NCBI RefSeq assembly: GCF_014698935.1
Contig: NZ_JACVMN010000004.1
Span: forward strand, 1-64,000
Direction of reading: 5' to 3'
From: Flagellimonas sp. S3867
GTDB taxonomy: Bacteria; Bacteroidota; Bacteroidia; Flavobacteriales; Flavobacteriaceae
Length of the DNA: 64,000 nucleotides
Positions 16,601 to 24,510 of the stretch are shown piece after piece. Below the pieces are notes generated by a model, which was given only the letters and a program-made list of their open reading frames with translations, searched no databases and was not told the origin of the DNA. Position 1 is the first letter of the stretch. Every line of letters starts with the position of its first letter. A program made the translations under genes and the position numbers.

Positions 16601-19600
16601 TATGGAGAGGTTCCGGAAACTGAAGACAGCTCAAATAATGCCACCCAAATAGAATTTGACCTCTCTATATACGGAGCACAAAAATCTTTGTTGTTACCCG
16701 ATGCCTACCAGGGTGAAGATGTTGAGCAGGGCAAGGAAAAGCTGGGCGAAAGGGTAATTACCAATATAGGTGCAGAATCGGATACAGAAATTCAAACAGG
16801 CGTGCAAACAAGTGTTGCGCTGCATGTTCATCCTTTGGACCCTAAAGTATTGCACAGTATCGAAACAAGGTTTAGCTGGAGAAGTCTTGGAGCGGGCAGG
16901 CTGGATGTTCCAAACACAGATCGGGTGTACTCCAACTTCAGCTTTGCAACGCTTAATTATCCAAAGACTGGAAGCATTCAGGTTTCAAGTAAGCTTGAAG
17001 AGCTTATTCTGGATGGAGAAGAAATAGAACTTGGAGCTGAGTTATCCTCTGAACTCAAAAGCCCTGTAGTAACTGTTAAACCCGGTTCACCCGCAAAATT
17101 TGTTTTGCATGGTCGCATGCTACATCGACCAGGATCATCCTGGGATGAAATAAAATTAACCTCGATTGATCCTATAAGAAGGCCAGATTTGTCTGCCACT
17201 ATCGATCCATTTCCTGAATCGCTTCAACCTTCAACCAGTTACATGGAAATCATAGAGCTCAGATTGCAGGTTCTGGATGCTATGAACAGGCCCGTTGAAG
17301 ATGGTACTGTAGTTGGTTTTAACCTCCTAGGAGGAGGAGAAATAGGTGATGTAAGAGGTAAACCGGTAGATGAGATTACAGGAGGATATGCCTATAAACA
17401 AATGCGTGCTTCTTTTGATCCCCGAACACAATTATTATTAATGAGCTGTGGCGAACATCAAGAATGGTTTGGAACGCAATCCCAATTGGTCGATTTACAG
17501 ATGAGGCTTCACAATGGCGTTGCGCCTAATACAGCGACCACTGTAGACTCAGACAACGAAGGGCGTTCCCATGTTCTAGTAAGTCCAACCATAAATGGTC
17601 ACCCCCTACCTGACGGGACGAAAGTAAATTGGAGCATTACCGATGGATCAGTCCAGGATCCAGATTTAGGGCATTTTGCCAAAACTGCAATTACCAAGAT
17701 CCAGGGCGGAACAGCTCGAGTTGGGATTTCCTCTAATTTCTACTCACCTGACGGCAGCAGAAATTATTTCAGAACCGCGGCCACAGGCAAATTCAAAATT
17801 AGTGCAACCATTGGAGCGAAGAGTACATTCAAAGAGTTCGAGTTCTCACGTTATCCGGTTCAAAGAGTGCCTAAAGTGGTATTACCGCACAGTGGATTGC
17901 TCAAGCAATCTGATCTTTCATGGGTTGCCGTGAATGGATCTTCTGCTCAGGGAAGGGCATTGTATACCCCAATTAAAGTGGAGGGAGCCACAAACTCAAC
18001 GGTATACGTGGATATCAATCAGGATAGGTATTTAGAAGAAATTATTCAATTCGATTTCCAGGGAAATCATGCTGAGTTTAATTCGAACGCTCAAAGTATT
18101 CATTATACGCGTGCCGCTAATATCAAGGTAAGTAGCTCAAGTTCAGGCGTCCAAACTACCGGAATAGCAGCTGGTGGACCTACTAGCGTTTTGCGACTGG
18201 AGGAAGCTTTTTTATTTGCTGATGTTCTTGAATCAGGACCCATCTATGGACTTACCAATTTTGAGTTCGACATGCTGTTCGCTCCTGCAGGCCGACTCGA
18301 TATACCCACGGGAATTTCCGATACATTCATACTGGTAGAGGGAGGTCCAAGAACACAAAGGCAGTTTGGCAATTGGACAGTTAAATTACGTTACGATGCG
18401 ACCCTGGGCGGTACAACCGGCAATTGGATAGAGTTTAAGTACTATGCAAGAGGTTGTGTGAACCGAGGAACGGTAGATGAAAGCATTATTGTCCCTTGGA
18501 TATCTACCACAGGTTGGACGAGAATTAAATGTAGAGTAAAAGGTCATTTATATGGATCTCCAAACGGTATTGACCCCAACGCAGGTGTCTCTCCAGGTGA
18601 AGCAGGAAGTACCGCCAGTGTCAATGATAAGAAGGGATATGTTGAGTTGGAATTGACTGCCACTAATATTAGTACAGGGCAATCCAACTCAGGTACTGTG
18701 GCTAGTAGTAATTTTAACTGGATCCCGGGCAAGATACAGTATTTTGAGGTTTATGGATCACTGAGAAACGATCTGGATATCGGTCAAATCATTCTGCGCG
18801 CAGAATTGAATCAAAACTACAATATCGATCAAATGGGTGATGGTAGTGTGAGCGGATCGGCCGGTACGATGCCCTTGGATTCGGGCCGGACTCCCGAAGG
18901 AAACGCATTCAAGACTATTCCCAGTGCCCCTCAAAACAATCAGACCCTTAACAATCGTCCGAATTTTGATAAATCCATACAGTATTACGGTCGGATTTCG
19001 GCAAGTTACTGTATTAGTGGTGTATATGTTGAGCGCGTGGATTTGGCGGTGCTCAACGGAACCGGATTAAAGGCGTATGACGGTGTTTTGGAGTTCATAA
19101 GTGGCTTTATTGCAGGTGAAGAAGATAGTATTTCCGGTATTGCCGGTGATGTAGTCGCGGGCTTCCTGGTTTGGGGAGATGTGCGCGATATAGGAAAGAA
19201 CTTAGCATATTTTGCTGCTAAGGGAGGTAAGGACCCTGATTGGCTGAACTTCTCGGTAGCAATACTCGGATTATTGGCAGACATCGGAGAATTTGTCACC
19301 GCAGGAGCGGCAACACCTGCAAACATCATAGTGGGTGTTTTGAAACCTGTTATTAGGATGATTAAGAAGATGGCAGATCTTGACAACCCGCACCTAAGAA
19401 GGCTGTTGCAAAATATAGGAGCGGTGCTTTCCCGAGAAATGATGGTTATCCTTGTCCAATGGAGAAAGGTCAGAGCAGCCCAAATTTCTTTGGCCGTATC
19501 TCCTTTATTCGAGGCAATGTACACTTATTTTTCAGCAGGAATTCAAGATAGGGACATTAAACATTTGAACGCTTTTGGCAAGCGGCTTGAAACTATTCTT

Positions 19601-20962
19601 GAGGCCAGTCTACAGACAGCGCTCTTAGCATTGGCGCCTATTCCACCATTTGCACCATTAGCCGCGGCGGCCACGGGTAGGAATATGGTCGTTTGGTTTA
19701 ACAATTGGCAGACAGATATGACCCCAGCCCACCAACCCGGAACTACAATCCAGGAAGAAGTGCTGGCCGTACAAAGGATTGCAGATCACGTAATGCGCAA
19801 AATGCAAAACCTAATGATGTTTTTCAACAACCAGGTAGACAATTCAGATGCTTTTATAGCCCTGTTAAAATGGTTAGCCCACGTTGATATGGGTCACTTA
19901 CATGCTGGAGCCGCCTTGGATGCACTACGTGGCAAGTGGTTAGAAGATGCGCGAAAACTCGACGCTGCAGTTCAGGCAGGGACTCAAGAACCCTTTGGTA
20001 TTAAGTCTAAGGATTGGATTAAGGCTGTGCCGGAGGCGACATCTCCTAATGCCCTGGCCAGATCCATTGTGGCTATTGCCGAGAAGCTAAAGCGAACACC
20101 AGGGAATGGTTTAGAAAAACTACCTTCGATGTATGCTATGAGAGGCCTTTCCGGTCATCTTGCATACCTGGGCCTATTCAGAACGATGGAGCTCGTACAT
20201 CGTCTGGGGGGAGGTGAGTTCGCCGACGGTAATTTATTGGAGAAGGTCCTTCAGCAAATGAATTCAGCCTTCCTAGCGGCCATTCATCATACGGATCATG
20301 CAAGACACCGCGAAGTGGTGCGGAGATTTTTGTTACCGATAACCGGAGGAAATTTGGCAAAAGGAACCACAGATACCGGACCTCATGGAACCCTTTTTGA
20401 ATTAGAAATATTACACGACCTATTCGGTGAAATGAGAAGGGCTTCCCGGCAGAATCAAATTACATTGTCGCCCGGAGTAAGTGTACCCGGTAGTAGACGG
20501 CTTTTAGGTGCAGATATGGATTTCGATTTTGTAGAACCGGTATTGAAAATCCCAAAGGGAAAATGGATCGCAGAAATGAAGGCATATTTTCCAACTTCCC
20601 AGAATATATCAAAACGTGCGGATACCATAGAAATTCAGTTTCTCAACCGTGTTCAACAAGCCATTACTCAAGGTAAGCCTCTAAACTTTGCTTACTTCTT
20701 TAAGGGAGAATATCACGAAGAATTCATTGAAGCCTTAAAAAGGATTTCTTATATAAAGAAAATACCTATGGTATTCAAGATATTCGAAAGGCCAACTACT
20801 GAGTTTCCCATAACTGGTACTGTAGCGAACAGGTTTGATGATCTTGACTCAACCAGAGTGATTCGCCTACATGTAGAGCATATGGATGAACCTCAGCAGC
20901 TTTTGTCTGTTACCAATCGAGTTCCGAAATGGTTAAGAGACCTTAATAAGGATGGTTCTTAG
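13676..20962 (+). CDS. Giant Fic-domain protein with C-terminal PD-(D/E)XK-like domain (polymorphic-toxin-like)
   Basis: 2,428 residues, no signal peptide. Residues about 60-240 are a Fic domain with the full motif HPFTQGNGRSAR from H160, which in the family transfers AMP or another NMP to target hydroxyls; an upstream PSKWEGD resembles a degenerate inhibitory motif. A Thr/Asp/Cys repeat linker spans about 364-443, followed by Asp-rich and beta-rich Ig-like modules (about 480-1,700). Residues about 1,795-1,920 (GDVVAGFLVWGDVRDIGK, then WLNFSVAILGLLADIGEFV) look like the pre-toxin segments of polymorphic toxins. The end has FELEILHDLF, GADMDFDFV (about 2,280) and AEMKAY (E2300, K2302), fitting a PD-(D/E)XK nuclease core. 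The secretion route is not visible and no adjacent immunity gene is certain. Confidence 0.8.
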   Translation: MKLKSNSKFTQIPKPLTPASQMKYKSYGIKGLLNQIGRQQLLVEKNLTKPSKWEGDLRSNSHHEPLERQKVITTFNELPDLISEKKNFELDKRFFLEIHQKGIGSGEFRKVAIRVGKHRCFPEAEEVEALVEDAIRESQKSKAHPVVIASRLLRELLLIHPFTQGNGRSARLLASAYLMKLGFRSTLFTCFEQHYNHSIVPYFKRFNCTALPEDRQKWLLHSLLAILYRTHHLYWFRQRLEVFAEALSSKGVSKPSLEKRLIGFDLQDKPGSPVTNGIGNLRQLVNTTELKDLKALHYQLKRIGKEEEKEPNHKTDFWNYEREVENFLEQHIEEHSETDEELEEGFGIPLDQRPQENWPRETNVETDDSQVETDDSQVETEGTDIDSETESDTDTETDTDTETDTDTDTCTNSETCTNSETCTDSETCTDSDTNTDTDTETEHCKVTLDGPPELCACPVNPSSEVDDDDDNNADDNGVVPAEDCTRTYTANGNGPGTYIFNVIGSQLDIVSIVNNKLTVRGVELGWGIIKVKFTHQNGKTCDDQMRVLVKGVVLRAENQETGLSLRPKFEEPIAVWQHHPIFAIDTPSLQHQAAEGNVVQLTATANGTNVIDKLCDYSLKITGRVLDPTNKLNDQSQPEAHVSTDNSSATLDVTEDMKFELSLVLRGTGNHLIECSVVNGIGYLGSIRIRAQIFTGQRSKQAANQLRTAATSYHTSRQQSQQNFAALRDIAISGQDNREKALVEAQENYSKTLSEAYAKPENWLAPEMAAEGRIEVDQVGGLKAAQGILYKIIGVGYGADEAIVGDSCPPHNPGNGRSEEIPMIQVAGTNIVYQSDPRHRIAFVKLGPYSAGMAPPYFKNDEIVPILVQGPDKKVGVTFDNCTGCGRTYGLEIDEVESARIGAIAYQYGEGIESSKLALLAKPIPKKINGILPEIHWQIHTAPPGSQMGLEGGTDGAVTFESGYIGNYLLKPYCTYGEVPETEDSSNNATQIEFDLSIYGAQKSLLLPDAYQGEDVEQGKEKLGERVITNIGAESDTEIQTGVQTSVALHVHPLDPKVLHSIETRFSWRSLGAGRLDVPNTDRVYSNFSFATLNYPKTGSIQVSSKLEELILDGEEIELGAELSSELKSPVVTVKPGSPAKFVLHGRMLHRPGSSWDEIKLTSIDPIRRPDLSATIDPFPESLQPSTSYMEIIELRLQVLDAMNRPVEDGTVVGFNLLGGGEIGDVRGKPVDEITGGYAYKQMRASFDPRTQLLLMSCGEHQEWFGTQSQLVDLQMRLHNGVAPNTATTVDSDNEGRSHVLVSPTINGHPLPDGTKVNWSITDGSVQDPDLGHFAKTAITKIQGGTARVGISSNFYSPDGSRNYFRTAATGKFKISATIGAKSTFKEFEFSRYPVQRVPKVVLPHSGLLKQSDLSWVAVNGSSAQGRALYTPIKVEGATNSTVYVDINQDRYLEEIIQFDFQGNHAEFNSNAQSIHYTRAANIKVSSSSSGVQTTGIAAGGPTSVLRLEEAFLFADVLESGPIYGLTNFEFDMLFAPAGRLDIPTGISDTFILVEGGPRTQRQFGNWTVKLRYDATLGGTTGNWIEFKYYARGCVNRGTVDESIIVPWISTTGWTRIKCRVKGHLYGSPNGIDPNAGVSPGEAGSTASVNDKKGYVELELTATNISTGQSNSGTVASSNFNWIPGKIQYFEVYGSLRNDLDIGQIILRAELNQNYNIDQMGDGSVSGSAGTMPLDSGRTPEGNAFKTIPSAPQNNQTLNNRPNFDKSIQYYGRISASYCISGVYVERVDLAVLNGTGLKAYDGVLEFISGFIAGEEDSISGIAGDVVAGFLVWGDVRDIGKNLAYFAAKGGKDPDWLNFSVAILGLLADIGEFVTAGAATPANIIVGVLKPVIRMIKKMADLDNPHLRRLLQNIGAVLSREMMVILVQWRKVRAAQISLAVSPLFEAMYTYFSAGIQDRDIKHLNAFGKRLETILEASLQTALLALAPIPPFAPLAAAATGRNMVVWFNNWQTDMTPAHQPGTTIQEEVLAVQRIADHVMRKMQNLMMFFNNQVDNSDAFIALLKWLAHVDMGHLHAGAALDALRGKWLEDARKLDAAVQAGTQEPFGIKSKDWIKAVPEATSPNALARSIVAIAEKLKRTPGNGLEKLPSMYAMRGLSGHLAYLGLFRTMELVHRLGGGEFADGNLLEKVLQQMNSAFLAAIHHTDHARHREVVRRFLLPITGGNLAKGTTDTGPHGTLFELEILHDLFGEMRRASRQNQITLSPGVSVPGSRRLLGADMDFDFVEPVLKIPKGKWIAEMKAYFPTSQNISKRADTIEIQFLNRVQQAITQGKPLNFAYFFKGEYHEEFIEALKRISYIKKIPMVFKIFERPTTEFPITGTVANRFDDLDSTRVIRLHVEHMDEPQQLLSVTNRVPKWLRDLNKDGS
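14765..14998 (+). repeat. In-frame tandem repeats coding a Thr/Asp linker
   Basis: Within the giant Fic gene. First comes a 21-base unit about three times (encoding VETDDSQ), then six-base GATACA/GAAACC-like units (encoding DTET/DTDT), then an 18-base unit four times (encoding CTNSET or CTDSET). DNA identity between units is high, indicating recent slippage or expansion. Confidence 0.8.
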
Positions 20963-21386
20963 AATAAAATATGATTTCCCCGAACTTTAAACACATTGCC
21001 TAAAATTTCAGGCTTTAATTGAAAAGGCCTAATCGGAAAATCGACGCTTGGTTTAATAATTTCTTCCAGCTCGGTTATATCAGAATAGGTTCTAATTAGC
21101 CAGCCTTGCCCATTTGGTTTGTCATATGGTATTGCCTTTGAATCGATGAATAATGTTATCAGTGCAATGTCCTTTAAGTTCTCCGGAACTTCCGGCAATA
21201 GAGTTAAGTTTAGCTGACAAATCGGAATCATGTGTTCTCCATCGGATTTGGGCCAAGTCTCGTCCCCTTTTTAACCGTTACATTACCAATCCAAGAAGCA
21301 GTTAACGAATCCTCTGGTCGAAAACCCCCAACTTAAAACTTCAATGTACACTTCTTGATTTTATTTTCAAATTCACTTTTCATCAT
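20959..21386 (-). pseudogene. Broken DUF1963 (YwqG-like) gene
   Basis: The intact frame from 21231 gives MIPICQLNLTLLPEVPENLKDIALITLFID and later WLIRTYSDITELEEI, the DUF1963 pattern. Reading further upstream shows the rest in pieces: from ATG at 21,386 MMKSEFENKIKKCTLKF, a TAA at 21,333-21,335, then VGGFRPEDSLTASWIGNVTVKKG in the same frame, then a -1 frame change at a run of four G (about 21,262) into GDETWPKSDGEHMIPICQLNL. So one nonsense codon and one single-base loss inactivate the gene, unless they are sequencing errors. The original ATG overlaps junction repeat copy 11. YwqG-type proteins are of unknown function. Adjacency to the giant toxin-like gene is notable, but a link is only a guess. 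Confidence 0.75.
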
Positions 21387-21402
21387 CGTTTATTTGAACT
21401 TA
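21385..21402 (-). repeat. Junction repeat copy 11
   Basis: 17 of 18 bases match the word (minus strand TAAGTTCAAATAAACGAT); its end supplies the first bases of the DUF1963 ATG. It lies 7 bases past the stop of the secreted protein gene, more than 10 kb from the other copies. Confidence 0.8.
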
Positions 21403-21409
21403 GATTGTT

Positions 21410-21850
21410 TTAGAACTTTGTTTGCATATAGTCATATTTAATTACCTCTTCTAGATCATCATCAAAACTATCGTCAAATTTGAAAGAATAAACAATCCAT
21501 TTATCGTTTGCCTTATAAAACTCGAAAGTAAATCTAAAAGGCTGTCTTTCGTATTTGGCCAAATATATATAGGTCAAGAAACTCTGCCCAAGTTTTCCTT
21601 TGTATAAGAACTCTTCCCCAAAATATTCTCCAACCAATTCTTCATATTGTTTCAGTTGGCTTTTTAATCGTTTCACAGAATCTCCCTCACTGTCTATCCA
21701 TTTTGTGTTGCTATAAATGTAATCCACTGCTTTGGAAGTGTCTTTTTGATAAATCTCAAAAAAATTATCGAGTATCTCTTTTTCACTTTCTTGACTAAAA
21801 ATTTGATTTGATGATAATACTGAGAGCAAGACAATAATTAATATTCCCAT
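21410..21850 (-). CDS. Small secreted protein, family unknown
   Basis: 146 residues. A Sec signal MGILIIVLLSVLSSNQIFSQ with likely cleavage after SNQIFSQ. The mature part is an alpha/beta domain of about 125 residues (EKEILDNFFEIYQKDTSKAVDYIYSNTKWI, then LGQSFLTYIYLAKYERQPFRFTFEFYKANDKWIVYSFKFDDSFDDDLEEVI), with the layout of small NTF2-like or DUF3887/DUF4878-type periplasmic proteins in which a helical start is followed by curved strands. That comparison is structural guesswork. Confidence 0.65.
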   Translation of the reverse strand: MGILIIVLLSVLSSNQIFSQESEKEILDNFFEIYQKDTSKAVDYIYSNTKWIDSEGDSVKRLKSQLKQYEELVGEYFGEEFLYKGKLGQSFLTYIYLAKYERQPFRFTFEFYKANDKWIVYSFKFDDSFDDDLEEVIKYDYMQTKF

Positions 21851-22141
21851 AATTTTAATTTGTTTGTATCGTTTAACTATGGTTATGATATACCCGATAT
21901 AAGGTCTTTTTTAGATGCCAACTTCAATAAACCTACCATGTTGCAAAGAACGATTAAACCTGAGGAAGAGTGTCTTTTCTATGTCATTATGCTCATGCAT
22001 TTTCCAGAGCAAAGTGGCTCTGTACGAGCCGGACTTTTCTTAAAAGAACAAGACCTTTTTTATAGATTTACTGTAAATCCACTTGATTCTGAAATAATCC
22101 CCTGCGGAAAGATTGCTTTTAAAAATGATGCTGGTAATTAA
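21842..22141 (+). pseudogene. 5'-truncated reading frame
   Basis: An open frame with protein-like composition (FNYGYDIPDIRSFLDANF, EEECLFYVIMLMHFPEQSGSVRAGLFLKEQDLFYRF, ending IIPCGKIAFKNDAGN). It has no ATG before residue 27 and seems to begin in mid-domain right where the divergent secreted-protein gene starts. It is probably the 3' end of a gene whose start was lost at a rearrangement joint. A shorter product from ATG 21,938 is possible. The family is not recognised. Confidence 0.4.
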
Positions 22142-22466
22142 CGTGGTTCAATTTTCTCATTTATTGTTGTTCAAATATTTTGCTGATGAATAAATTTAAA
22201 AGAAAATTGAGAAATAAGAAGCCAGCTCACTACAATGCATAAACAATCATTGCTCTAATTCGGTCGCTACGCTTTCTATGTTGGACGTTACCTTTATTTT
22301 TTTTATGGTTCAGTAAAAAGAACCTTTTTCGGAGCTTTTAATCCTTTAGGTAAGTAGTAATTAATCCCAGATTATCTTGCACTTTCTTTTGACCACATTG
22401 AATATATATTGAATAATTAAAAGTTTATATTGGGCATAAAAATCACTGACATAGCTCTAAACGAAG
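22142..22466. other. Gene-free stretch with attC-like sequence
   Basis: 325 bases without a gene. At about 22,228-22,291 the plus strand reads CACTACAATGCATAAAC through GGTCGCTACGC to TGTTGGACGTTACC, sharing ACAATGCATAAA with the attC-like site at 1,235-1,300 (which is on the minus strand). The right part is AT-rich and should carry the promoter of the Crp-family gene. Confidence 0.4.
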
Positions 22467-23030
22467 ATGGAGAAACTGAGATCTTTTTTAAAAAAATATA
22501 TCCCACAATCTGATGTAGAGGACCTCATTGGCTCGTTCCACAAAGTCCGAAAACTCAAAAAGAGGACATACTTATTAAAGCCCGGCCAAGATTGTTCATT
22601 TCTGGCATTTGTTAAAAAAGGCACCTTTAGGGTGTTTTTTTATGATGGGGAAGGAACCGAGGTTACCGTGTGGTTCTCTTGGGAAGGTATGATGATAGGA
22701 GACCTGTTGGCCTTCTACAAGCAATCCAGGGCCATTTTCTATGTGCAGGCCGTGGAAGATGCAGAAATCTCAATTGTTAACGGTAAAGAACTGGAAAGGC
22801 AATATGCCAGCAACCCTGAATATTTGGAGTTTGGTCGAAGATATGCGGAGCACGTATCGATCAACGTAATGGAAAGGATGCTTTCCCTTCAAACCAAATC
22901 AGCGGAAGAACGGTATTTGGAACTTTTGGCAAACCCCGGTTACATGAAAAATATTCCATTAAAGTACATTGCCTCGTACTTGGGTATTACAGATACCTCA
23001 TTGAGTAGGATAAGAAAAAATATCTCCTAA
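22467..23030 (+). CDS. Crp/Fnr-family transcription regulator
   Basis: 187 residues. The N-terminal 120 residues form a cyclic-nucleotide-binding-type beta-roll (LKKRTYLLKPGQDCSFLAFVKKGTFRVFFYDGEGTEVTVWF), and the C-terminus has a winged-helix motif (IPLKYIASYLGITDTSLSRIRKN). It belongs to the common Bacteroidota Crp subgroup that lacks the canonical cAMP-binding Arg/Ser signature, so the ligand is unknown. The downstream DUF5519 and hydrolase genes follow within 75 bases and overlap each other, so it may govern them. Confidence 0.88.
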   Translation: MEKLRSFLKKYIPQSDVEDLIGSFHKVRKLKKRTYLLKPGQDCSFLAFVKKGTFRVFFYDGEGTEVTVWFSWEGMMIGDLLAFYKQSRAIFYVQAVEDAEISIVNGKELERQYASNPEYLEFGRRYAEHVSINVMERMLSLQTKSAEERYLELLANPGYMKNIPLKYIASYLGITDTSLSRIRKNIS

Positions 23031-23104
23031 GACCGATTTCTTGCCATTTGGCAAGAAAAACCAATCGTACATTGATCATTTTTGTGTCATAAAAATGGCA
23101 CACA

Positions 23105-23470
23105 ATGAAGAACTCCCTTTCACACTACTTTTTTTGGAGTTTGAACTATTCTTTTTTACCGCCAAGGTTAGGAGTATTCCAAAAGATTGATTCAGAAATA
23201 TCAGCGCTTCATGGCATCACAAAGGGCAGGCATCTGTTCGGTTCGATAGAATGGAGGTATAAAAACAGGCCTATTGGCCATATCCATGGAAATACTATTG
23301 TGGATATTCTGTTCCCCAAGGAAACCAAGAACCTATTGATTCAGCAAGGAAGGGTCCAACGGCATAAATACATAAAGAGTGGTATTTCCCTGCACATTAA
23401 ATCACAAAGCGACGTTATGCTCGCCATTGATCTGCTGAAAAAGTCTTATCAAATAATAAAGGAAAAATGA
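23105..23470 (+). CDS. DUF5519 (luciferase-domain-like) protein
   Basis: 121 residues. The pattern RHLFGSIEWRYKNRPIGHIHGNTIVDILFPKETKNLLIQQGRVQRHKYIKSGISLHIKSQSDVMLAIDLLKKSYQI fits the small family annotated DUF5519 or luciferase-domain protein (H.HG....DI......L...G....H.......I.......A..LL..SY). It is not a light-emitting enzyme by itself; the function is unknown. The TGA overlaps the ATG of the next gene (ATGA), so the two are translationally coupled. Confidence 0.75.
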   Translation: MKNSLSHYFFWSLNYSFLPPRLGVFQKIDSEISALHGITKGRHLFGSIEWRYKNRPIGHIHGNTIVDILFPKETKNLLIQQGRVQRHKYIKSGISLHIKSQSDVMLAIDLLKKSYQIIKEK

Positions 23471-24330
23471 ATTCATACAACGCAAAACTCTACCCGTTCA
23501 AAAGCAAATGGATGGACATAGATGGCAACAAGATCCACTATATTGACGAAGGGCAAGGCACAACGATCCTATTTAGCCATCCTCCTTTGGGGTCCTCTTT
23601 TATGTATCGTGAATTCATTAAATATTTGAGGTCAAAATATAGGTGTATAGCGATCGATTACCCAGGTTTTGGACTTTCCAAGGCAAATTGGGATTACAAG
23701 GTGGGGGTAGAGCAACAAAGTATTATTTTGGACAGTTTTCTCCAAAGATTAAATCTTACCGATATCTATGTAGTTGGCCATGATACCGGAGGGCCCTCTG
23801 CATTCAAAGTTGCCATAGATCGTCCGGATATCTTTAAGGGCCTTATTCTTACCGATACCGTTATCTATCCAATTAGTGAGTACTCCAAACTGGCAATAAT
23901 GCTTGATATTGTAGGAAGCGGATTCTTTGGTTGGCTAAACGCAAGAACCAATTTTTTAGTAAGGGCTACATTCAGATATGGAATTAGGACAAGAAAATTG
24001 TCCAACGCGGAAAGGGGCCAATATTTATCAATGTTCAATACCAATGCCAAACGTACGAGAATTACACAAATGTTATTTGATCTTAAACAAAATGAGGCAT
24101 TCATGAAAAAGGTAAAATTAGGTTTTGAAACCGTTTTGAACCTTAAGCCCACACTCATGGTGTATGGCTCCAAAGATCCTGTAAGAGAGCTTGGAATTGT
24201 CGACAGAATCTGCAAGTTATTACCCAATTCAGAACTACATTTAATCTCAAACGAAGGACACTTCCCGCATGAGGGACAACCAATTAAAATGAGCCAACTC
24301 ATTGAGGATTGGATTTCAAAACAAGGATGA
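23467..24330 (+). CDS. Alpha/beta hydrolase with Asp nucleophile (epoxide hydrolase/haloalkane dehalogenase type)
   Basis: 287 residues. The nucleophile elbow reads VVGHDTGGPSAFK with Asp106, typical for epoxide hydrolases and haloalkane dehalogenases rather than Ser esterases. DYPGFGLS precedes it, and NEGHFPHEGQP near the C-terminus holds the catalytic His. The enzyme would open an epoxide or replace a halide through an aspartyl ester. No signal peptide is seen, so it is cytoplasmic. It follows a DUF5519 gene with a 4-base overlap behind a Crp-type regulator. Confidence 0.85.
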   Translation: MNSYNAKLYPFKSKWMDIDGNKIHYIDEGQGTTILFSHPPLGSSFMYREFIKYLRSKYRCIAIDYPGFGLSKANWDYKVGVEQQSIILDSFLQRLNLTDIYVVGHDTGGPSAFKVAIDRPDIFKGLILTDTVIYPISEYSKLAIMLDIVGSGFFGWLNARTNFLVRATFRYGIRTRKLSNAERGQYLSMFNTNAKRTRITQMLFDLKQNEAFMKKVKLGFETVLNLKPTLMVYGSKDPVRELGIVDRICKLLPNSELHLISNEGHFPHEGQPIKMSQLIEDWISKQG

Positions 24331-24510
24331 ATGTTATTCACTCAATCCAGTTTTGAGGCAAGAGTGAAAGATCTAATTGATTTTGGTCAATTACGAAACC
24401 TACATTTAAACTGTATTACCAGATAGAAATTATACACAGGTTTTTCTAGACTTTAATTGCCCATTTTTAGGTCAAGTCAAGTTTAATGGTAGCCTTAGTG
24501 GTTAATTAAA

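Noticed and set aside
20959..21386. DUF1963 pseudogene as immunity gene for the giant toxin-like protein
   Set aside because: Adjacency is the only support; it is on the opposite strand, broken, and begins at a cassette junction, so independent arrival is more likely.
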